A stretch of DNA of 64,000 nt from Meiothermus taiwanensis DSM 14542 (lineage in GTDB: Bacteria > Deinococcota > Deinococci > Deinococcales > Thermaceae): positions 28,516 to 92,515 of the forward strand of contig AXWR01000010.1 in NCBI GenBank assembly GCA_000482765.1, given 5' to 3'. A program made the translations under genes and the position numbers. This document shows positions 1-7,734 of the stretch, piece after piece. A model generated the notes under the pieces. The model had not been told where the DNA came from, made no database searches, and saw only the letters and a program-made list of their open reading frames with translations. The stretch's first letter is position 1. The number at the start of each line of letters is the position of its first letter.

Positions 1-68
1 CGCAGAAAGCGTACCCCTTCGGTTGGGTTGGTTCGGCGCCGGAAGGCAGCGAACTAACCCAGTCCTGT
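1..68. repeat. Dispersed intergenic repeat, truncated by window edge
   Basis: This stretch contains CTTCGGTTGGGTTGGTTCGG and GGAAGGCAGCGAACTAACCC. They closely match segments at about 48615-48655 and 63275-63310, which belong to the intergenic repeat family described under findings. It lies just downstream of the PfkB gene on the opposite strand. Only one end is visible. Confidence 0.6.
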
Positions 69-69
69 A

Positions 70-1023
70 TTATCTGTGAACAAAACCGAACTGCTCGAGG
101 CGCCGCTTGATTTCAGCATCCATGGGCGGGCGGGCCCCAAACCGTCCGATCACCCAGCCCGCCACCTGCACCGCGAGCTGCCCGGCGGCCAGGGCATCTT
201 TAGAACGCAGGTAATGCCCCAGGAAGGCTCCCCCAAACGAATCCCCGGCCCCGGTGGCGTCTACCGGCTGGTCGCGGGTGGCTGGAAGCTCGATGAGCCG
301 GCCCCGGTCGAGAATCAGGGCCCCATCGGCGGCCAGCTTGAGCAGAATCATGGCCTCGGGGTAGAGCTTTTGCAGCACCTCGAGGATGTCCTTGGGGTCT
401 CGCGCCCCGGTGAGGGCCTGGCCTTCGTCCAGGTTGGGAAAGACAAAATCCAACGAGAGATCGCGGGTCATGCGGCGGAACTCCTCGCGCCCAATTTCCC
501 GGATCATCTGGAACGAGGCCGGGTCGAAAGATACCGTTACACCGGCCTCGCGTGCGACGTGTACGGCTTTGAGCGCGGCCTGGCGTGGTGGGTCGGTAAA
601 GAGCGACCAGGCCGTCACGTGCAGGTGCCCGGCCTGCCGGATCACCTCCAGCGGTACTTCCTCGGGACGCAGCTCGAAGTCGGCCCCCTGGGAGGTGAGC
701 ATGGAACGCTGTCCGGCAGCATCGATCAGCACCAGGATTACGCCAGTGGGGGTGCTGCTGTTCCAGATGATGTGGGGCTCTACCCCTTCGCTGGCCAACT
801 CCTGCACCGCAAACTCGCCGAAGCGGTCGCGCCCTACGGCCCCGATAAAACCCGCCGGATAGCCCACCCGGGCTGCCCACACCGCCACATTGGCCGCACT
901 TCCGCCGCCCATCAGCAAAACCCGCCCGGTGGTATCCCCGCCGGGCAGCAGCAGGGTATTGGGTTTGGCCAGCACATCCCAGGTAAGGTCGCCCAGGGCA
1001 ACGAGGGGTTTGAGCGTAGTCAT
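70..1023 (-). CDS. PfkB-family sugar kinase
   Basis: ATP-dependent kinase of the ribokinase/PfkB family, 317 residues, the usual length. The N-terminal part has the glycine-rich GGGSAANVA sugar-binding region (about residues 39-47). The C-terminal part has DATGAGDSFGGAF (about residue 255 on), the family anion hole with its catalytic Asp. The substrate cannot be fixed from sequence; ribokinase-like, 2-keto-3-deoxygluconate or nucleoside kinase are all possible. The ATG at 1023 follows a TAGAAT hexamer (1031-1036) by exactly 7 bases with no Shine-Dalgarno sequence, so the message is probably leaderless, as is common in Thermus relatives. It is divergent from tRNA-Trp and seems to be a single-gene unit. 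Confidence 0.88.
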   Translation of the reverse strand: MTTLKPLVALGDLTWDVLAKPNTLLLPGGDTTGRVLLMGGGSAANVAVWAARVGYPAGFIGAVGRDRFGEFAVQELASEGVEPHIIWNSSTPTGVILVLIDAAGQRSMLTSQGADFELRPEEVPLEVIRQAGHLHVTAWSLFTDPPRQAALKAVHVAREAGVTVSFDPASFQMIREIGREEFRRMTRDLSLDFVFPNLDEGQALTGARDPKDILEVLQKLYPEAMILLKLAADGALILDRGRLIELPATRDQPVDATGAGDSFGGAFLGHYLRSKDALAAGQLAVQVAGWVIGRFGARPPMDAEIKRRLEQFGFVHR

Positions 1024-1030
1024 CGGGCCG

Positions 1031-1059
1031 ATTCTACCCTGGCCTGCCCCGGTTGTCGG
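1031..1059 (-). promoter_or_regulatory. Leaderless promoter of the PfkB kinase
   Basis: On the minus strand a CCGACA -35 (1054-1059) and TAGAAT -10 (1031-1036) are 17 bases apart, and the -10 lies 7 bases before the ATG. The -35 overlaps the -35 of the divergent tRNA promoter almost completely. Confidence 0.6.
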
Positions 1060-1081
1060 TTCTGTGTCCCTGTGCTACAAT
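1053..1081 (+). promoter_or_regulatory. Promoter of tRNA-Trp
   Basis: TTGTCG (1053-1058) and TACAAT (1076-1081) are separated by 17 bases, and the mature tRNA begins 16 bases after the -10. The element shares its -35 bases with the opposing promoter of the PfkB kinase. Confidence 0.75.
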
Positions 1082-1096
1082 CCGATGCGCTAGTGT

Positions 1097-1173
1097 GGGC
1101 CGTTAGCTCAGCCCGGTAGAGCACTCGTCTCCAAAACGAGGTGTCGGAGGTTCGAATCCTTCACGGCCCGCCA
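1097..1173 (+). tRNA. tRNA-Trp (anticodon CCA)
   Basis: A full cloverleaf can be drawn. The acceptor stem GGGCCGT pairs with ACGGCCC, and the D arm GCTC pairs with GAGC. The anticodon stem CTCGT/ACGAG carries loop CTCCAAA with anticodon CCA. The T arm holds GGTTCGAATCC. The discriminator is G, and the 3' CCA is encoded. The gene has its own promoter and is followed by a hairpin terminator. Remnants of a tyrosine recombinase lie about 230 bases downstream, so the locus may once have been an integration site. Confidence 0.95.
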
Positions 1174-1186
1174 GACTGTCCAGAAC

Positions 1187-1225
1187 GCAAAAAACCCGAG
1201 GTGCCAATCCTTGGGTTTTGCTTTT
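1187..1225 (+). terminator. Intrinsic terminator of tRNA-Trp
   Basis: GCAAAAAACCC (1187-1197) pairs with GGGTTTTGC (1213-1221) around a 15-base loop and is followed by TTTT. It is in the right place and orientation to end the tRNA transcript. Confidence 0.75.
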
Positions 1226-1398
1226 GATACCAAGTCTGGGTGAATCATCACACATCGGAAAGCCGACCCCAGCCCTGACACCCCCGGATGAGGCCAGCGT
1301 GCCCCTGGTGGCACCCTGGCTCTTTGCGGCCCGTTCGAGTTCTTCCAGGCCGGGATTTTGTGTGACTATTTACCTAGATTCCGTATGACCCCAGATTT

Positions 1399-1629
1399 TT
1401 ACCCCTGCGCCCTGACCCCCGGCAGGTCTTCAGGGCCAATGACCCAGCCCCGGCGCTCCTGCTGGAGTAGGTGACGGTACACCCCCGGAGTGATCTTGGG
1501 GCTGGTGTGCCCCATCCGTTCCGCCACCAATGCCATTTGCCAGCATGTGCGAGCCGTAGCCGTAGGAGTGTCTGAGGTTGTGCACCCGCACCGATGAGAA
1601 AGACTCCTCTAGACGTTCGACGAGCCGCC
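1399..1629 (-). pseudogene. Remnant of a tyrosine recombinase (phage-type integrase)
   Basis: Minus-strand reading gives VRVHNLRHSY, the HxLRHS box of tyrosine recombinases. After a frameshift near 1530 it gives AERMGHTSPKITPGVYRHL, the GHxS...YxH region with the nucleophilic Tyr, then a stop at 1399-1401. Together these are the last ~75 residues of an integrase, broken by at least one frameshift and lacking the rest of the protein. No intact ORF covers it. Its position beside tRNA-Trp fits a decayed integrative element. Confidence 0.75.
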
Positions 1630-1645
1630 TTAGCGGCTCGTTTTT
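1621..1645 (+). terminator. Hairpin terminator (plus strand)
   Basis: CGAGCCGC (1621-1628) pairs with GCGGCTCG (1633-1640) around CTTA and is followed by TTTTT. The T run is on the plus strand, so it stops rightward readthrough from the tRNA side. The same hairpin overlaps the TAA stop of rarA on the minus strand, where there is no T run. Confidence 0.55.
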
Positions 1646-2895
1646 CCCCTCGAGGCAAACCGCGCCCGCAGGGTTTTGAGCCGCTCGCGCACCCGCTCTT
1701 CCCAGCCCTCGCCGGTGGCCTGGTAGAGCTCGAGGCCCTCCAACACCTCGGGCAGGTACCGCTGGGCGAAGCTGCCCTCGGGGTCGTCGTGGTAGTAAGC
1801 GTAGCCCCGGCCATAGCCCATCTGTTGCATGAGGGCGGTGGGGGCGTTGCGCAGGTGCAGGGGAATGGGGGCGGTAGGGTGTTTGCGGGCGGCCTCCTGG
1901 GCCTTGTGCCAGGCCACATAGACGCTGTTGGACTTGGGGGCCAAAGCCAGGTACACCACCAGCTCGGCCAGGGCCAGCTCGCCCTCGGGGCTGCCTAAAA
2001 AATCGTAGGCCTCCTTGGCGGCCATAGCCAGGCGCAGGGCGTTGGGGTCGGCCAGGCCCACGTCCTCCACGGCCATGCGGGCCAGCCGGCGGGCCAGGTA
2101 GAGGGGGTCGGCGCCGCCCTCGAGCATGCGGGCCAGGTAGTAGAGTGCGGCGTCGACGTGGTTGCCGCGCACCGACTTGTGCAGGGCCGAGATCAGGTCG
2201 TAGAAGTAATCGCCCCCTTTGTCGAAGCCCAGCGTGCCACGGCCCAGGGCTTCGCGGGCGGCTGTCAGGCTAATGTGCCCTTCACCCAGGCTGGCGGCAA
2301 GCTCCAGCGCCGACAGGGCCCGCCGGGCGTCGCCCATGGCGGCCTGGGCGATGAACTCCAGGGCTTCCGGCTCGGCCTGGGCTTGCAGGCCCTGGGGGTG
2401 GTGGAGTGCTCGCTCCAGAAGCCTGCGGGTGGCTGCCCCGTCCAGGGGCTCGAGCACGTAGACCCGCGCGCGGGAGCGCAGGGCGGGATTCACCTCGAAG
2501 GAGGGGTTTTCGGTGGTGGCCCCAATCAGGGTCAGGAGGCCCGACTCCACGTGGGGCAGGAGTGCGTCTTGCTGGGCTTTGTTGAAGCGGTGGATCTCGT
2601 CCAGGAAAAGCACCAGGCCGCCCTGTTCCTGGGCCTGGGCCACGATCTCCTTGATATCCTTGAGGCCGGCATTGACCGCCGAAAGCATCACCATGGCCCG
2701 CCCCACGCCCTGGGCCATCAGCCGGGCCAGGGTGGTTTTGCCGCTGCCGGGCGGCCCCCACAAAATGAAGGAGGAAAGCCGCCGGGTCTCCAGCATCCGC
2801 CGCAGGGGTTTGCCCGGCCCGGTGAGATGTTCCTGGCCCACCACCTCGTCTAGGGTCTGGGGGCGTACGCGCTCGGCCAGCGGTGCTATGCTCAC
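1630..2895 (-). CDS. rarA: Replication-associated recombination protein A (RarA/MgsA)
   Basis: AAA+ ATPase of the clamp-loader class that acts at stalled replication forks, 421 residues. Walker [14 protein letters not shown] (about residues 47-59) and Walker [11 protein letters not shown] (about 95-104) are followed by sensor 1 GATTENPSF. The C-terminal half has the MgsA tetramerisation region ([13 protein letters not shown] and on). The start is a GTG giving [12 protein letters not shown], with a TACGAT hexamer 6 bases upstream and no Shine-Dalgarno sequence, so it may be leaderless. No partner genes adjoin it. Confidence 0.93.
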   Translation of the reverse strand: MSIAPLAERVRPQTLDEVVGQEHLTGPGKPLRRMLETRRLSSFILWGPPGSGKTTLARLMAQGVGRAMVMLSAVNAGLKDIKEIVAQAQEQGGLVLFLDEIHRFNKAQQDALLPHVESGLLTLIGATTENPSFEVNPALRSRARVYVLEPLDGAATRRLLERALHHPQGLQAQAEPEALEFIAQAAMGDARRALSALELAASLGEGHISLTAAREALGRGTLGFDKGGDYFYDLISALHKSVRGNHVDAALYYLARMLEGGADPLYLARRLARMAVEDVGLADPNALRLAMAAKEAYDFLGSPEGELALAELVVYLALAPKSNSVYVAWHKAQEAARKHPTAPIPLHLRNAPTALMQQMGYGRGYAYYHDDPEGSFAQRYLPEVLEGLELYQATGEGWEERVRERLKTLRARFASRGKTSR

Positions 2896-2975
2896 AACAT
2901 AATCGTACCAGAGGGCGGGGGTTTGTCACCCCGGCTTGTGTTTATTCTTGATGCAGCCGGGCGAGCTGTGATCGT

Positions 2976-3719
2976 ATGCTAGGGGTTATGTGGTTGTCGC
3001 TGCTGCCCTGGGGCTTCGTCCTGCTGGGGCTGTTGCCGCTGTGGTTGTTTCCCCGGCAGGCAAGCCTTTATCCCGGTCTGGTATTTTTGCTGGCTGCACT
3101 GATGCTGGCCGCCGCAGCCAGCCTGTACGCCCGCGTACCGTTGGGCCCACAGGCACGGTTTTTCTGGGTGCTGGGGCTGGGTTTGATGAGCAGCGCTATG
3201 GCTGTAGCCGCCAGCCGTGACCTGGCCCAGATTCCTGAAGATCTGGCGGTGGTGGCCTCGGTAGCAAGTTTGATGGGAGCCTGTGCCTTCTTGATGGGAT
3301 TGTTTTTCTTGCTTAGGCGCGAGGTGCCAAGCCTGCCACCTGCCACACAGATGGGTTTTCGCCATGAGGGGGGTGTTCTATCTCATACCGCTTTGCAAGC
3401 CCTGGCTCCCAGCCTCGAGGCCCTCTCGGCGGTGCGCCCTGTTACGCTTTTGTTGTTGCACACCCGTGCCGACCAGCCAGGGGCTGAACTGGTGCAGTAC
3501 CTGCGTCAGCCCGACATGGTGTTTCAGCTTGGCCCTGGCCAGTTTCTGATTGTTTTGCAGGGTAGCAACCTGGAGGGGGCCCAGGTTGTCTTCCGTCGCA
3601 TCCGGCAGAACCTGGCGATCCGGGCCTATGGGGTGCTGCCCCTGCAAGGCATCAGCGTTCAACAAGCGCTCGCACAGCTCGAGGGTGAGCTTCAACACTA
3701 CTACCTGACCCAGCACTAG
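2976..3719 (+). CDS. Membrane protein with degenerate GGDEF-like domain
   Basis: 247 residues. The first ~115 hold about four hydrophobic segments. The rest resembles a shrunken GGDEF fold. In 'DMVFQLGPGQFLIVLQG' (about residues 173-189) the pattern D-x-V-x-R-[GGDEF]-a-v-L is recognisable, but GGDEF reads GPGQF. The substrate-binding D-x-D-x-F-K-x-x-N-D region is missing. It therefore cannot be an active diguanylate cyclase and could be a sensor or scaffold. The start is uncertain, since a second ATG four codons in (2988) is equally placed. It converges with the aminotransferase gene, sharing the CTAG of both stop codons. The GGDEF assignment is inference from weak similarity. Confidence 0.6.
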   Translation: MLGVMWLSLLPWGFVLLGLLPLWLFPRQASLYPGLVFLLAALMLAAAASLYARVPLGPQARFFWVLGLGLMSSAMAVAASRDLAQIPEDLAVVASVASLMGACAFLMGLFFLLRREVPSLPPATQMGFRHEGGVLSHTALQALAPSLEALSAVRPVTLLLLHTRADQPGAELVQYLRQPDMVFQLGPGQFLIVLQGSNLEGAQVVFRRIRQNLAIRAYGVLPLQGISVQQALAQLEGELQHYYLTQH

Positions 3720-4831
3720 AAGGCTACCAGGCCCAGCCGCTCCTCGAAGGCCCGCTCGAGGCCGCTCTTGCCCAGCACCTCGCCCAGGGCCTTGAAGAAT
3801 ACCCGGTAGTGCTCGGGCCGTGCGCTTTCGCCCATCAGCCCCAGCCGCAGCACCTTACCGGCGGTGGGGCCGATACCCCCGGCTACCGAGACCCCCCGCG
3901 CATACAGCCCCTTGCGGATCTCGGCCTCCTCTAGGCCCTGGGGTGGGCGTACCACCAGCACCGTGGGCAGGCGGGCTCCCTCGGCTGCATAGGCGCTGAA
4001 GCCCAGCTCTTCCAAGAGCGACAGCACCGTGCCGTACAGCAGCTCGGCGCGTTTCTGGCGGTTCTCCAGGCCTTCCTCCAGGGCCAGCTTGAGGGCCTCC
4101 TCGAGCGCGTAGTGCAGCAGCACCGGCGAGGTGCAGAAGTAGCCCTCCTGCTCCCAGTAGACCGCCACCCGCGACAGGTCGGAGTACCAGCCCCGCACCT
4201 GCCCTAAGCACTCCCGCCCGCGCTGGGAGAGGGCAAAGGGGGCCAGCCCCGGCGGGGCCGAGAGGCATTTCTGGCTACCGGTGAAGGCGTAGTCAATGCC
4301 CAGCTTCTGCATCGAGAGCGGCATCATGCCGGCGGTGGTCACCGCGTCCAACATGAACAGCGCGCCGTGGGCCTGCACCAGCTCGGCAATCTCTTCTACC
4401 GGGTTGAGCACGCCGGTGCTGGTCTCACCGTGCACCAGGGCCACCAGCTTGTAGGGGCGGTGCTTCAACTCCTCGGCCACGGCCTGGGGGTCAATGGGGT
4501 GGCCCGGCTCGGAGCGCAGTACCTTGTAGTCGAACTGGTAGGCGTGAGCAATCTCCACCATGCGCTCGCCAAAAGTGCCGCTCACCAGCAGCAGCACGGC
4601 ATCGCCCTCGTCGGCCAGGTTGGTGAGGCCGGCCTCCATGCCCAGGCTCCCCGAACCCGGCATGGCCGCCAGCAAAGCGCCAGGGCCGGGGTCGAAGAGC
4701 TTGTTGAGGTGCTCGCGAATGCGGCGGTTGGTGGCCAGCACCTCGGGGTCGAGGTGGCCGCGCATCTCCTTGCCGAGGGCGGTCTGTACCCTGGGGTGGA
4801 TGGGGGTAGGGCCGGGGGTCAAGAGAACCAT
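3716..4831 (-). CDS. Class V aminotransferase (alanine/serine-glyoxylate type)
   Basis: PLP-dependent transaminase, 371 residues. It starts MVLLTPGPTPIHP, the standard N-terminus of the alanine-glyoxylate / serine-glyoxylate / serine-pyruvate group. Other signs are the cofactor loop GSGSLGMEAGL, the DAVTTAG segment holding the ring-stacking Asp, and the Schiff-base Lys in GSQKCLSAPPGL. The ATG at 4831 is chosen because GGAGG lies 7 bases upstream; a longer frame with six more codons would begin at 4849. Substrate specificity cannot be told; a role in serine/glycine/glyoxylate metabolism is likely. The gene has a strong promoter with an operator-like palindrome and a riboswitch-like leader. 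Confidence 0.88.
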   Translation of the reverse strand: MVLLTPGPTPIHPRVQTALGKEMRGHLDPEVLATNRRIREHLNKLFDPGPGALLAAMPGSGSLGMEAGLTNLADEGDAVLLLVSGTFGERMVEIAHAYQFDYKVLRSEPGHPIDPQAVAEELKHRPYKLVALVHGETSTGVLNPVEEIAELVQAHGALFMLDAVTTAGMMPLSMQKLGIDYAFTGSQKCLSAPPGLAPFALSQRGRECLGQVRGWYSDLSRVAVYWEQEGYFCTSPVLLHYALEEALKLALEEGLENRQKRAELLYGTVLSLLEELGFSAYAAEGARLPTVLVVRPPQGLEEAEIRKGLYARGVSVAGGIGPTAGKVLRLGLMGESARPEHYRVFFKALGEVLGKSGLERAFEERLGLVAF

Positions 4832-4841
4832 GGGTTTCCTC

Positions 4842-4931
4842 CAAAACAAAAAAGAGATTCCCCGCCGGGCAAACCCCTACGGCCTCTTCCGAAGAAGAGC
4901 GCCGCTTAAAGGGTAGCTCGTGCGGAGAATC
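4842..4931 (-). promoter_or_regulatory. Structured leader ending in a terminator (riboswitch-like), aminotransferase gene
   Basis: In the minus-strand RNA, GAUUCUCCGC (4922-4931) pairs over 10 positions with GCGGGGAAUC (4856-4865), closing a domain of about 76 nt. Inside is a strong hairpin (CGGC-g-CUCUUC, UUCG tetraloop, GAAGAG-GCCG) flanked by CCCU/AGGG. The 3' half of the closing stem runs straight into UCUUUUUUGUUUU and then the GGAGG ribosome binding site. A closing stem that doubles as terminator is the layout of a transcriptional riboswitch or attenuator. It matches no class I can recall. Confidence 0.5.
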
Positions 4932-4943
4932 GCATCTGGTTTG

Positions 4944-4972
4944 AATATACAGGGGTATATTGGTTTTGTCAA
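4944..4972 (-). promoter_or_regulatory. Strong promoter with palindromic operator, aminotransferase gene
   Basis: Minus-strand TTGACA (4967-4972), a 17-base spacer and TATATT (4944-4949) form a near-consensus sigma-70 promoter. The -10 is one arm of a perfect inverted repeat, AATATAC-CCCT-GTATATT (4944-4961), placed where a repressor could block polymerase. The dnaJ start lies about 80 bases to the right on the other strand. Confidence 0.75.
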
Positions 4973-5041
4973 AAACCGGGTTGCAACGCCTCGTGTTTAA
5001 AACCACAAGAAAAATACCTAAGCCTGATAGACTAAACTTCG

Positions 5042-6118
5042 ATGAACGACTACTACGCAACCCTGGGGGTAGACCGAAACGCGAGCGCCGAGGAGATCAA
5101 GAAGGCCTATCGCAAGCTGGCCCTCCAGTACCACCCCGATAAAAACCCCGGTAACAAGGAGGCCGAGGAGCGGTTCAAGCAGATTAACGAGGCCTACGCG
5201 GTGCTTTCCGACCCGGAAAAAAGGGCCCACTACGACCGCTACGGCACGGCCACACCGGGCGGGCTGGGCGGTGTAGGGGGCAATTTTGGCGACATCTTCG
5301 ATCTGTTTGAGCAGGTGTTTGGTTTTCGCACGCCGGGGGGTGCGGGCCGTGCGCCACGGGGGGAAGACCTCGAGGCCGAGATCGAGCTGGAGCTGGTGGA
5401 TGTGCTGCATGGTGTTCAGAAGGAGCTCGAGTACGACCGTCTGGTTCCCTGCGAAACCTGCCACGGGCAGGGGGGTAAGCGCCAGGCCTGCCGCTCGTGC
5501 GGGGGGCGGGGGACGCTCGAGCAGATACAGCGCACCTTTTTTGGCAACATGGTGGCCCAGGTGCCCTGCACGGCCTGCCGGGGCCGGGGTTACGTCTTTT
5601 CCGAGACCTGCTCAAGCTGCAAAGGCCAGGGCCGGGTGCGGCGCAGGGAAAAGATTCAAATCAACATCCCAGCCGGTATTGATGAGAACCAGCTCCTGCG
5701 GGTCTCGGGGATGGGCAACCTGGGGCCGGGGGGGCCGGGCGATCTGTTTGTTCGCCCGCACATCCACCCCCACCCGCAGCTCAGGCGCGAGGGTTCTAAT
5801 CTGATTTACGAGCTCAGGCTGGGGCTGGCCCAGGCCGCGCTGGGGGCCAGGGTGCAGATTCCGGGCCTGGAGGGCGACCTCGAGCTCAGCATACCCCCCG
5901 GCACCCACGAGGGCGAGGTGTTCGAGCTCGAGGGCCAGGGTTTACCCCACCCCGGTAGCCGCAGCCGGGGCAAGCTGCAGGTGATCACCCAGATCGTGGT
6001 GCCACACAACCTTTCCAAGCGAGCCCGCGAACTCCTGCGCCAGTACGCGCAGGAAGTGGGCGAGGAGGTGGCCCCCGAGGGCTTCTGGGACAAGGTGAAG
6101 CGGGTATTCAGGGGCTAG
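5042..6118 (+). CDS. dnaJ: Chaperone DnaJ (Hsp40, type I with zinc finger)
   Basis: Co-chaperone that delivers unfolded proteins to DnaK and stimulates its ATPase, 358 residues. The J domain (about 1-70) carries HPD at about 33-35. A Gly/Phe-rich linker follows (about 70-100). Then come four CxxCxGxG zinc motifs ([32 protein letters not shown], about 138-200) and the C-terminal substrate-binding domains. The well-known Thermus thermophilus DnaJ encoded with dnaK lacks the Cys-rich region, so this looks like a separate, canonical type I DnaJ. No dnaK or grpE is adjacent. There is no clear Shine-Dalgarno sequence; TAGACT (5028-5033) 8 bases before the ATG suggests a leaderless message. Its stop shares CTAG with the convergent mmsA. 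Confidence 0.93.
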   Translation: MNDYYATLGVDRNASAEEIKKAYRKLALQYHPDKNPGNKEAEERFKQINEAYAVLSDPEKRAHYDRYGTATPGGLGGVGGNFGDIFDLFEQVFGFRTPGGAGRAPRGEDLEAEIELELVDVLHGVQKELEYDRLVPCETCHGQGGKRQACRSCGGRGTLEQIQRTFFGNMVAQVPCTACRGRGYVFSETCSSCKGQGRVRRREKIQINIPAGIDENQLLRVSGMGNLGPGGPGDLFVRPHIHPHPQLRREGSNLIYELRLGLAQAALGARVQIPGLEGDLELSIPPGTHEGEVFELEGQGLPHPGSRSRGKLQVITQIVVPHNLSKRARELLRQYAQEVGEEVAPEGFWDKVKRVFRG

Positions 6119-7635
6119 CGCACCTGCGGGAAGCCCAGATCCACCTTGCTGGTGCTGGGGTCGGGCCAGCGGCTGGTGACCACCTTGGCGCGGGTGTAGA
6201 ACTGCACCCCTTCGGGGCCGTACATGTGCAGGTCGCCGAACAGGCTGGCCTTCCAGCCGCCAAAGCTGTAGTAGGCCACCGGCACCGGGATGGGCACGTT
6301 GATGCCCACCATGCCGGCCTCCACCTCGAACTGGAACTGCCGGGCAGCCCCCCCGTCGCGGGTGAAGATGGCCGTGCCGTTGCCGTAGGGGTGCTCGTTG
6401 ATGAGCTTCAGGGCCTCGTCGTAGGTCTTGACCCGCACCACGCTGAGCACCGGGCCAAAAATCTCGTCGTCGTAGCACTTCATGCCGGGCCTGGCGTGGT
6501 CAATCAGGCTGGGGCCCAGGAAAAACCCCTCGGACTGGGCGATGGGATCCTGCCGGCCATCCACCACCACGCTGGCCCCTTCCTTGGGGGCGTTTTCGAT
6601 GTAGGAGGCCACCTTGTCGCGGTGCTCGCGGGTGATCAGGGGGCCCATCTCCACGCCCTCCTCGAGGCCCGGCCCCACCTTGATTCTGGGCATCCGCTCC
6701 TTGATGGCGGCAATCAGGGCATCGGCGGTCTGGTCGCCCACCGCCACCACCACCGAGATGGCCATGCAGCGCTCGCCCGCCGAACCATAGGCCGCGCTCA
6801 CGGCGGCGTCGGCGGCCATGCCGATATCGGCGTCGGGCAGCACCACCATGTGGTTTTTGGCCCCGCCCAGGGCCTGCACCCGCTTGCCGTGTTTGGTGCC
6901 GGTCTCGTAGATGTACCGGGCCACCGGGGTGGAGCCCACGAAACTTACGGCCTTGATCTCGGGGTGCTCGAGGATGCGATCCACCGCCACCTTGTCGCCC
7001 TGCACCACGTTGAACACCCCATCGGGGAGGCCGGCTTGCTGCAGGAGCTCGGCCAGGAAGAGGCTGGGGGAGGGGTCTTTTTCCGAGGGCTTCAGGATGA
7101 AGGTGTTGCCGCAGGCGATGGCGTTGGCGAACATCCACATGGGCACCATGGCCGGAAAGTTGAAGGGGGTGATGCCCGCTACCACGCCCAGCGGCTGGCG
7201 AATCTGGTACACGTCCACCCCCCGGCTGGCCTGCTCGGAGAAGCCCCCCTTCAAGAGGTGCGGAATACCGGTGGCGAACTCCACGTTTTCCAGGCCCCGC
7301 GCCACCTCGCCCAGGGCATCGGCCAGAGTTTTGCCGTGCTCGAGGGTGATCAGCTCGGCAATTTTGCGACGGTTCTGGTCTACCAGATCGCGGAACTTGA
7401 ACATGATCTCGGCCCGGCGGGAGAGGGGGGTCTGCCGCCAGGTTTTGTAGGCTTCCCTGGCCACCGCCACCGCCGCGTCGACCTCTTCCACCGAGGCGAA
7501 GTCCACGGTGGCCTGCGGCTGCCCGGTGGCGGGGTTCCAGACCACGCCGCTCCGCCCAGACCTACCCTCGACCAGCCTGCCGCCGATCCAGTGGGAAACG
7601 CGTTTCAGGGTGACTTGGGGTTCCTTGACTGCCAT
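6115..7635 (-). CDS. mmsA: Methylmalonate-semialdehyde dehydrogenase (CoA-acylating)
   Basis: NAD-dependent aldehyde dehydrogenase that turns methylmalonate or malonate semialdehyde into propionyl- or acetyl-CoA, used in valine, beta-alanine or inositol breakdown; 506 residues. Family marks are [11 protein letters not shown] at the N-terminus, [13 protein letters not shown], the cofactor segment [15 protein letters not shown], and the catalytic Cys in [11 protein letters not shown]. This group uses Cys without the general-base Glu found in hydrolytic aldehyde dehydrogenases. GGAGG lies 6 bases before the ATG. No other valine or inositol genes are beside it, so the pathway is inferred from the family. 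Confidence 0.9.
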   Translation of the reverse strand: MAVKEPQVTLKRVSHWIGGRLVEGRSGRSGVVWNPATGQPQATVDFASVEEVDAAVAVAREAYKTWRQTPLSRRAEIMFKFRDLVDQNRRKIAELITLEHGKTLADALGEVARGLENVEFATGIPHLLKGGFSEQASRGVDVYQIRQPLGVVAGITPFNFPAMVPMWMFANAIACGNTFILKPSEKDPSPSLFLAELLQQAGLPDGVFNVVQGDKVAVDRILEHPEIKAVSFVGSTPVARYIYETGTKHGKRVQALGGAKNHMVVLPDADIGMAADAAVSAAYGSAGERCMAISVVVAVGDQTADALIAAIKERMPRIKVGPGLEEGVEMGPLITREHRDKVASYIENAPKEGASVVVDGRQDPIAQSEGFFLGPSLIDHARPGMKCYDDEIFGPVLSVVRVKTYDEALKLINEHPYGNGTAIFTRDGGAARQFQFEVEAGMVGINVPIPVPVAYYSFGGWKASLFGDLHMYGPEGVQFYTRAKVVTSRWPDPSTSKVDLGFPQVR

Positions 7636-7734
7636 CTGCTACCTCCGTATGGGTTGGGCAATGAAACAGGGTTGAGGCCCGATAGGTTCATGGTAGGAGC
7701 CTGGGCCCCAGATGGCAATGGACAGTCTGTCTAA

